A stretch of 64,000 nt of DNA, from contig OZ038452.1 of NCBI GenBank assembly GCA_964036195.1, positions 20,099,785 through 20,163,784 on the forward strand, in the 5' to 3' direction. The DNA comes from Sphaerolaimus hirsutus. Its lineage: Eukaryota > Nematoda > Chromadorea > Monhysterida > Sphaerolaimidae. The notes below the pieces were generated by a model. It did no database searches and had not been told where the DNA came from. It saw nothing but the letters and a program-made list of their open reading frames with translations. This document shows, one piece after another, positions 57,030 through 64,000 of this stretch. Each line of letters opens with the position of its first letter. Position 1 is the first letter of the stretch. The translations under genes were made by a program, and so were the position numbers.

Positions 57030-59978
57030 ATGCCCAATGACAACAAGACATTGGCAGGGACGTCAGCAAGCACCGACCCCCCCAGAATGGCCAGCCAAGT
57101 CACATACACTGAGCGAGAGCTCACAGAAAAAATCAATGAATGGAGCGCAACCACAAACAGATGGGCGCTACTGAATGCAGGAAACGCCATCAACCAGTAC
57201 AGAGATGACACAATCACCGACAGCAAAATGAAATGGCCAAAATTCAACTCGCCATGGAAAGACGGAACGGACACCCTGGCAAAGAAAGTGTTAAAACTGG
57301 CCGAGAGGTATTTTGGTGGAACCAAAGATGGCCACATTACAATGGAAAACCCCGAAGCAGAATTTGACGACGATGCAGACATAGGAAGCACGCCACTGAT
57401 ACGACCAGCCATCCCGCAACAAACGTCATACGTGCCCACACCGCGGCGAGAACTGACAAAGCAGAAACAGTCGGCGGACATGTCAGCAATCCTGGGAGTG
57501 ATGCAACAAATGCAGCAGCAACTCCAAGACATGCGATTTGACCAGGACCAAAAACAGCAGCAGCTGCAGCAACAAATCGACCAACTTGCAGACCAAAAGC
57601 GACAGCAAAGCACCACGACTGCCAGAATGGCCACGAACAATGGCCAAAATCGCAGCAGGGACCCGTGGCAATGGACCACAGATGACCGACTCGAGACACT
57701 GAACAACGGCACAATTCTGGCAAGAATGATCCAGTATATGGAGATGTATGCTTTGGCACCAAACGACGGATTGCCCAAACTGAGCTCGATCCCAACACCG
57801 CAAGATAGAATGAGTGTGGGGCACGTAGCGTCAGCAGCCAACAAGCAAATCAAATTTGACGGCGACCCAAACAGCAACACGGGACCTTTCAAATTTTGGC
57901 TGCACATGGTCATGCAGCAGTCCCTGGGGGTCCCAGAAAGCATGCAGCAGCTTTTCTGGAACAACGTGTTCATGCAATGCCTGACGGGAGTGGCGCAAAA
58001 AAAGTACATGAGCATCCGAATTGCGCGCCGCCACGACATCTTGTATGTTGTAGACAAATTAATCGGCATGTACAGATTGGACCACCAAGTGTACTCAGTG
58101 GCAGACTGGTACAATCTCAAAGCCACGGCAGGAGAATCGATAGTCGAACTACACACGCGGCTCTGCACAGCATTTTACCACATCAGCGAGACGATGTCGG
58201 ATGACGAACGAGAGCGGATGATCGGAAACAAATTATTCATCGAGGTCCCAAAACTGCTCCCGGCATCGTGCTGGTACATGTGGAAACAGCGCTGGCACGA
58301 ACGATGCTGCACACTGGACATGGCCGTGGCAAACCTGGAGGCAGCTCGATTAGACATTGAAAGAACACGCGCACAACGCAGAGAAGAACAAATTCAGCGA
58401 CCGCGACAAAGATACGGTTTCAACAGAAATTGGCAGTCGGAACGGGGCAGCACTGACCAAAACTGGAGGACAGAATCCAAAGAACAAAGTGCAGAAGCCG
58501 AACCAACAGGAGTGCGGGCAACATTTGACCCAGAAACATACAAGGGGCCCTGGTGCACATACCATCTACACCGTAACCCTATGATGCACAGCCCAGACAA
58601 ATGTTTTGTCAACCCTGATTCACCTGAATTCAAGGCCGACCATGCCAAGACAATCAAGCAGAACATGGCCCATCAGGGGAAAACAGAGGAAGATGCAAAA
58701 AGGAGAATGGAAAAGAAGTGCAAGGAAATGAACATAGCACCCAATCCGACAACAGTGAAACCGCCTGCCAGCCGATTCACAGTGCAGGATGTCAATGAAG
58801 ACTGGGACAGTGACAGTGACAAAAATGAATGGGGAGACTTAGAGGATTGGATGCCCACAATTGCAAGCACAAAATGCCCCAAGCTACTGAGAGACAGAGA
58901 ACCAGCCTCCCCCGACCCCGTGGCTACGATCATCTTTATGGGAATTCCAATTACAGGCCACATTGACACGGGATGCAACATTGGGCTTTTCATTGAAGAT
59001 GCAACTCTAGAAGAGGTCTGGGCCAAAGCAAAAGTAGACCCAACCAAAGAGCGCCGAAAATTCCGACCATACGACTGTGGCCATATCCAAACATCCGGGA
59101 GCATTGTCAGAGGTGAATGGCTCCGATTCTACGACATGGAGGTCAAACACCAAACACCAGATGGCACATGGCACAAAGACACACTGCCAGCTGTGGTCAA
59201 ATTGACAGAGTTCCTGCCACAAGTGGACCCATTGCTAATAGGCAGAACAGCAATTTGGGGGAAGCTCCAAGTAGTGCAAACAGCGCACACTGAGCTGGAA
59301 CGCCTATCAAACAAATTTGAAGAAAACCCGGAAAATCGACTGAAACACCCCGCAAGTGGCCAATCCAGGCCAGAGCCAATTGTGAAGCAGACACGCATCA
59401 GTTCAGTAGGTGCAGTGCGGCACCTGCAGGCTGAAAGTGCACCAAAACTCACAAAACCAACCTATTCACCAGAACCCATGCAGGACAGTCAAAGCAACAT
59501 GAACCCCCTGACTTCAGCCACAGCGAATCTGCCTAGCCACAGGGATGGTAGCCGCACCAGTCCTCTGGAAGTTACACTGCAGAAGCGACGCAACCAACTG
59601 CAGCAGATGGTCAAAGTTCTAGATGCAAAATTAAAAGTGGAGCAAGAAAAGAGCAAGCTGGCAGAAATGTCTGCAGTCACCAAGGATACCAGTGACATGC
59701 ACTTGCTACAAGAACCGGCAGCTTTGATGGGATTGACTTTGTCACGCATGCCAGCAGCAAACAGCCAACCTCCACCACCACATCTACCCTGTCATCCCCA
59801 ACCAGTATGCCAGACCACCAAACACCATCAAATCCAGACCAGTTGCACCACTCACTGGGTGTGCCAGCTAAGCAGCAACTACCCGCCAGTTCACCACCTA
59901 TGGCACTCAATGGGCAGCAGAACCATAAGAAGAAACGCAAGAAACACTCCAGAGCTGCATGATAAAGGACAGTTGTGA
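57030..59978 (+). CDS. Gag-protease polyprotein of the LTR retrotransposon
   Basis: One open frame of 982 residues from ATG at 57030 (MPNDNKTLAGT); a GTG at 57012 in the same frame is less likely. A Gln-rich coiled coil lies near residues 157-200 (MQQMQQQLQDM). The middle third resembles a Gag capsid region (FKFWLHMVMQQSLGV, ADWYNLKATAGES, LHTRLCTAFYHI). A Cys/His cluster near residue 508 (WCTYHLHRNPMMHSPDKC) could bind zinc. An aspartic-protease site sits near residue 646 (ITGHIDTGCNIG, DTG), followed by DPLLIGR. The C-terminus has a second helical stretch (QKRRNQLQQMVKVLDAKL). Complete and unbroken, so probably recently active. No polymerase domain is present. Confidence 0.88.
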   Translation: MPNDNKTLAGTSASTDPPRMASQVTYTERELTEKINEWSATTNRWALLNAGNAINQYRDDTITDSKMKWPKFNSPWKDGTDTLAKKVLKLAERYFGGTKDGHITMENPEAEFDDDADIGSTPLIRPAIPQQTSYVPTPRRELTKQKQSADMSAILGVMQQMQQQLQDMRFDQDQKQQQLQQQIDQLADQKRQQSTTTARMATNNGQNRSRDPWQWTTDDRLETLNNGTILARMIQYMEMYALAPNDGLPKLSSIPTPQDRMSVGHVASAANKQIKFDGDPNSNTGPFKFWLHMVMQQSLGVPESMQQLFWNNVFMQCLTGVAQKKYMSIRIARRHDILYVVDKLIGMYRLDHQVYSVADWYNLKATAGESIVELHTRLCTAFYHISETMSDDERERMIGNKLFIEVPKLLPASCWYMWKQRWHERCCTLDMAVANLEAARLDIERTRAQRREEQIQRPRQRYGFNRNWQSERGSTDQNWRTESKEQSAEAEPTGVRATFDPETYKGPWCTYHLHRNPMMHSPDKCFVNPDSPEFKADHAKTIKQNMAHQGKTEEDAKRRMEKKCKEMNIAPNPTTVKPPASRFTVQDVNEDWDSDSDKNEWGDLEDWMPTIASTKCPKLLRDREPASPDPVATIIFMGIPITGHIDTGCNIGLFIEDATLEEVWAKAKVDPTKERRKFRPYDCGHIQTSGSIVRGEWLRFYDMEVKHQTPDGTWHKDTLPAVVKLTEFLPQVDPLLIGRTAIWGKLQVVQTAHTELERLSNKFEENPENRLKHPASGQSRPEPIVKQTRISSVGAVRHLQAESAPKLTKPTYSPEPMQDSQSNMNPLTSATANLPSHRDGSRTSPLEVTLQKRRNQLQQMVKVLDAKLKVEQEKSKLAEMSAVTKDTSDMHLLQEPAALMGLTLSRMPAANSQPPPPHLPCHPQPVCQTTKHHQIQTSCTTHWVCQLSSNYPPVHHLWHSMGSRTIRRNARNTPELHDKGQL

Positions 59979-60111
59979 TAATGGCAGAAGTTTGGTGAAA
60001 AATTTTTTTTCTGTTTTCTTTTCATGCATTTTATTCGGATTTTGATATGATTGATTTTGGGTGTTTGTTTGTTTTTGTCAGTTCCCCCGGTAGGGTGAAC
60101 TTGGGGGGGAC

Positions 60112-60527
60112 TGTTGTATTTGCCATACACTTACTTATTTATTGTTCTATTTTACATTGTATTACCACATTTCAGTAGGTTTAGGGGTTATTGTGCTGAA
60201 CCCCTAAACTTCATGTTTCAACCAATATCTATGATTGCCTACTTTGGGATTTAGTTCAGTGGATGTTTTCCCTCAGTTCATTTGCCCTAAAGGGTGGCCC
60301 ATTAATGAATTTGAGATGTCAAGTCTTTGAGATCCGTGTCGCTGGGCGACGTTGATCAAACAAAAGTGAAATCACATCCAACTCAAACGCATTTCCTCCT
60401 GGTCGCCGGCCCATTGGACTTGGCCCTGCCTCACCAAGGTCCATGCCCCGGTCATCCAAGTGAAAATCCACAACGTTCCCTTGCGGCCGGGTGTAGACTG
60501 CCATTGCTCTGACCCGTGCCCGCAACA
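60112..60527 (+). repeat. 3' LTR
   Basis: 416 bp, near-identical to the 5' LTR, preceded by a G-rich polypurine tract. Confidence 0.92.
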
Positions 60528-60747
60528 GTGGTGAACTTGTTTGGGACACCAAAAAAGCCAAAAAAATGGTTGCATATAGGGCGACTCACCCTGTGGTGAT
60601 TCGCCGCACCTCTCCCCATTGTTGCGGAGTGAGGGGTGTTACAACCTTATATATACAAAGTTTCAGCTCTATAACAACCCCATGGACGGAGATAGTGCAT
60701 CCAAAGTGAAATAAAAAAATGGGTGTCGAACTTGTCCGGGAAGGTGT

Positions 60748-62250
60748 CTACTACCCAACTCAAAGAGCCGCCAGGATATTTTGTAGAAGAGCGAGCAGTG
60801 TTCGTCGGTGGTGATCGGATATGCATACTTTTGCAGGGACCAGAACAAGGGACCGGCACCGCGACGCGTCGCACTGGCGCGCCCACCGCAAGGCACCGCA
60901 CCGTGTCGCGAGTTAATGATTTTTTTCTCATTGGATTTCCACTTCCGATGCCCCGCACCGGAGCCGTCTGGTTTTAGAAAGGGGGGGGGCATGGTCGATA
61001 GCCGCAGCAATGCCGCGCGCCGTCGCCTCGGCTCGGAGCACTTCAACTCGCATAGCAGTTCGATTCGGCGAGAACTCGGCCATAAAGTAAACTCGGCCGT
61101 AAAGTAAACCCGCCCGTAAAGTAAATCCGGCCGTAAGGCATAGTTGTACAAACGTATTTACGTTTATAGAATTATACAATTCGCGATGGGTAGGGATAGC
61201 GACGACTCTCGCTTTCACCTATACTCATTTTTACGTTTTCCTAGGTACAAAATCGAAAAATTTCTTACTTTTATGTTTTCCCTGAGTATTTACAGATATT
61301 TACGTTTACTCAGCTTTTACACAGCGTAAAAGTAGAAAAAATTTACTTTACGTTTTCTGTACTCAGGTGTGACTAAAAATAAAATACATTACGTTTACGT
61401 TTACTTTGAAAACAGTTCAGTACTTTTAAAAACTCTGCCGTAATGATGCCCGGCCTAAAGTAGCACCCCCTACTTTACGGCCGGGTTTACTTTACGGCCG
61501 GACCATCCCCGTTCGATTCGCGACCAAAATAGAACTTGAACTTCACGTGTTTAAAATACGCATACAATATTAGGTAGGAATAAGAACAACGTGTATACAT
61601 ACACATTTTTGGGGATAGGCGTAATAGTGTGTCGATGAAACAAAATGGTAAACACAGAAAGTAGACGGGCGGGAGCAATACTATAAAAACGTTAAAAAAG
61701 GCGGGCACTATCCGCAAGTGGATAAAAAGCCGGTAACCCAATCAAGGCGGCAACAAAATCCGCGGAGCGGTCAAAATGGCGCACGTCTCATGCATAAGTG
61801 CGCCGCTCTGGCACTCGCGGCGAGACGGCAGTGGGGAAAAACACCAGCCGCGCGGTGCCAGTGGCCGGGGCGGCAAGTAAGTGCGCTGCGCCGCGCCGCG
61901 AGTGCATTATGTAGTCGGCTCGGCGGTCGTTGCTGTTGCAAGCCGGGACACACTCGCAGCGCGCCGACCGGCCCCCCGTGCGTTGCACTGGAGCGGGCGC
62001 TGCAACGCTGCAGCGCAGCGCAGAGCAACGCAGAGAGCCAGCCCGCTGGTGACATACGCACTAAGCGGCTGCCGTCGCAAACTACATTGCGTCCAGGCGC
62101 CAGAAACAGCCGAACGAGTGGAGCGAAATATCGCAGTCGAAATGACTGTCCCTTTTTGGCACCAAATAACCGTCCCGTCGCATTTGTCCTTAATATTTAG
62201 TTACAGATAATGCCGCCGTATGAGTATTCCGCCATCTTATCAATCAAACT
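60748..62250. other. Non-coding stretch with GC-rich patches and a hAT-like element
   Basis: 60830-61110 and 61730-62120 are GC/CpG-rich with no recognised protein. An ACGTTTACG-type element lies at 61139-61437 with near-matching flanks CCGTAAGG and CCGTAATG. Phrases like CGGCCGTAAAGTAAAC repeat on both sides of it (61085-61135 and 61445-61500), suggesting it sits inside another element. Confidence 0.5.
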
Positions 62251-62285
62251 ACCGTATTTCCTCGAAATACTACCGGAAATACGGT
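62251..62285. repeat. Minimal ACCGTATTT palindrome
   Basis: Just the two ends of the family back to back: ACCGTATTTCCTCGAAATAC then ggaaatacggt, 35 bp in all. Could be an internal-deletion remnant. Confidence 0.7.
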
Positions 62286-62720
62286 AGAATATAAATGGAT
62301 GTTAATCGATCATCGATGTAATGTGACATTTAGCTAAAAGGTTGTGGGCGACACGCACGTCGAGTATAAAAAGAAGCCCTAGTCAACACGGGGCGTTTGC
62401 AATCTGGCAGAGTTGTACAAATACCGGTATTTTTGGAAAACGTAAACGTAAACGTAAATACCTTTTCTCAATTTTAAGTATTGATACTAAAAGCGTAAAA
62501 TACTTTGAAAGTACCCGGGTAAACGTAAAAAAAAACGTAAACGTAAAAATATTTTGAAGCACTCCCATCATCAGAGCGTGAAAAAACCTCACCTATTTTT
62601 ACAGTTTGATGAACATGATGAATAATGTGAAGTATTTATTCATTGTCAAGTACGCGGTGAGTGGAATCTAATACACCCTGCGCATAAGGTTCCTGCACGG
62701 GCAACTTTTTTGTGTTTATA

Positions 62721-63598
62721 ATTGAGGCATCTAGTTCCGAATGTCGGTAAAGACCAAAGTGTAAAAAAATGAGTTAAGTGGGGATCTGTGATAAGTGCAC
62801 TTATTTCTTCATGATAGCAAAAGAATTTTTTCAATATCTTATACCGTTCCTGAGATATATATATGCCGATTTTTAGAAAAAAAACAAAAAAAATCATCCG
62901 AAACAGGGTATCTCCACCCTCAAATTGGCTAAAATTCACTCGAAACAGGGTATCTCCAAAAAGAGTCACCAAAAATTTCACTCGAAACAGGGTATCTACA
63001 CCAACGGAAAAAATCATCCGAATTACGGTATAGATTTGAAGCAATCAGTCCAAATTCCCATACAAAACAGAAAAAATCATCCGAATTACGGTATAGAATT
63101 CCCATTCAGTTTTTGAAAAAAATCATCCGAAACAGGGTATCTCCAAAAAAATCTTTGTCGGAAACAGGGTATCTCCAAAAAATCTTTGTCCGAAACAGGG
63201 TATCTCCACTGCTCTGGGTAAAAAATTTGCTCTAAGTGGGGCCATGGGCCAGCAGAATGGCAGCACAACCGCGCCGCGCCGCGTCGCGTTGATCCCATGG
63301 ACTCAGTGGAGATACCCTGTTTCGAGTGATTTTTTTGAAAAAAATCTCTCGAAACAGGGTATCTCCACCGAGTCTGCTGACCTGCTGTCAATCAAATCAT
63401 TATAACTCTAGGTATATACGCCGGCCACAGGGTTGTAAATATGGAAAATGTAGAGAAATTTATAAGCTTTTCAAAACGTTTTGGGCAAGGGTTCTCATTT
63501 GAAAATTGCCCGCTCGGGCCAACGTTGAAGTTTCAAATGCGATTTTGGAAAAACCTCAAATGATGGAGATACCGACATTCGGAACTAGAAGCCTCAAT
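62721..63598. mobile_element. TIR element with a GAAACAGGGTATCTCC array
   Basis: Ends ATTGAGGCATCTAGTTCCGA and its mirror tcggaactagaagcctcaat. Inside are about eight copies of CGAAACAGGGTATCTCC at uneven spacing, mostly in one orientation with at least one inverted copy near 63310, plus CATCCGAATTACGGTATAG variants. No coding potential. Confidence 0.75.
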
Positions 63599-64000
63599 TG
63601 CGATTTGTGATGACGATGTGCTAAGGGGGGGCTGATCTTTGTTTCAAAAAATAGCCAGAACATTTCATTACCAAAGTATGAAATTCCAGCCCCCCAACTT
63701 TATCGTACCCCCCTAGCGTTATCGTAGAAGTGAACTTTTGTTCCTGGCGCATGAACTTTTGTCTATGCCAATTTCATTTTGAGGATAAAGCTAGGGTGCC
63801 TTTTTTACGTCGGTAGAGAAATGTTTTGGCTATCTTTTTCCACCAATATCAGCACCCTAGCGCATTGTCATAATGAATCACAATACATAAACACACCGAA
63901 AGTCGCCGCGTACAAACTTTATGCATAGGGCTTTGAAAATATTTCAAATAAATAGCAGTTTTTCTATTTTCCATACGATTTTTACGTTTTCTCTAGTACC
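63599..64000. other. Right edge of window
   Basis: No gene seen. The last 60 bases begin another ACGTTTACG-type repeat that runs off the edge. Confidence 0.4.

Larger units (their letters stand above)
56386..60527 (+). mobile_element. Intact non-autonomous LTR retrotransposon (gag-protease only)
   Basis: Two 416-bp LTRs (56386-56801 and 60112-60527), both TGTTG...CAACA. I count about four differences between them by eye, so the insertion is recent. The target duplication is GTGG (56382-56385 and 60528-60531), confirmed by the unbroken mirror arm of the host foldback. A possible primer-binding site TGGTGATCG starts right after the 5' LTR. A polypurine tract (TTGGGGGGGAC) precedes the 3' LTR. 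The internal 3.3 kb carries one reading frame and no reverse transcriptase, RNase H or integrase. Mobilisation would need a partner element. Confidence 0.9.
55211..60747. mobile_element. Large foldback element, copy 2, split by an LTR retrotransposon
   Basis: Left arm 55211 to about 55865, centre near 55880 (GATGATGTCATTATGACATC), right arm to 60747 once 56386-60531 is subtracted. Mirrored phrases include ACACCTTCCCGGACAAG, CAATGGGGAGAGGTGCGGCG, ATGGGTCACTGC and GAGGTTATGTTGTTTACATA. The interrupted phrase in the right arm (AATCAAGTGGGTGG, then GTGGTGAACTTGTTTGGG) reads unbroken in the left arm, which proves the LTR insertion point. Confidence 0.82.

Noticed and set aside
56996..58168. 390-codon open frame on the minus strand
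   Set aside because: It is antisense to the retrotransposon Gag frame and its repetitive Cys/Ser/Leu make-up follows from the sense codons.
61495..61520. GTTCGATTC, a tRNA B-box-like motif
   Set aside because: No A box, no cloverleaf arms, and no matching acceptor stem upstream.
62895..63365. Regularly repeated 17-bp motif, CRISPR-like at first glance
   Set aside because: Spacers are uneven, one copy is inverted, the array sits between transposon ends, and the DNA is from an animal nucleus.

Overview
This window looks like nuclear DNA of an invertebrate animal. It is rich in spliced genes with GT-AG introns and very rich in short inverted-repeat transposons. All five genes are recognised from exon peptides read by eye: a ZGPAT-like zinc-finger protein (minus, 5' part only), a TRIC/TMEM38 cation channel (plus), a pseudouridine-5'-phosphatase-like HAD hydrolase (minus), a Cys-loop anion channel closest to protostome glutamate-gated chloride channels (minus), and a Shal/Kv4 potassium channel (minus). 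The chloride-channel type hints at a protostome, but no species can be named.

Layout. 1-1046: ZGPAT, running off the left edge and head-to-head with TRIC (2738-6897). 7639-14053: HAD hydrolase, tail-to-tail with TRIC. 15511-21293: chloride channel. 21294-32020: intergenic and repeat-filled. 32021-43677: Kv4 in 14 coding blocks. 43678-64000: no coding exon recognised. This last part holds GC-rich stretches that may include Kv4 promoter and 5'UTR, two large foldback elements, and one intact LTR retrotransposon (56386-60527) that encodes only Gag and protease.

Repeats. Many insertions have clear target-site duplications. Elements with 8-bp duplications (hAT-like) have starts such as TAGTGATGG, TAGGGATGG, TAGGGTGT, CAGGGGT, CAGGGTTGG or C-AGTTGTTAA. 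Others are mariner-like MITEs with TA, ACCGTATTT-ended MITEs, and a family with 3-bp CAG/CTG duplications. The arms of many are degenerate tandem arrays of their own short motif. Several introns consist mostly of one such element.

Most interesting point. The CAG/CTG-target family (ends GTGCC..TCCCAGACCCTGTAAA) behaves like an introner. In the chloride-channel gene, intron 1 is exactly one element plus one target duplication, with GT from the element tip and AG from the duplicated CAG. In Kv4 a second copy, in the opposite target orientation (CTG), interrupts the first coding exon. There a precise excision would need a GT-TG intron. A second TIR family (GTGCCGGTTCCGCAAGTGG) shares its tip and target with the first.

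Exon boundaries were derived by hand from splice motifs, reading phase and family conservation. They are internally phase-consistent but not checked against transcripts.
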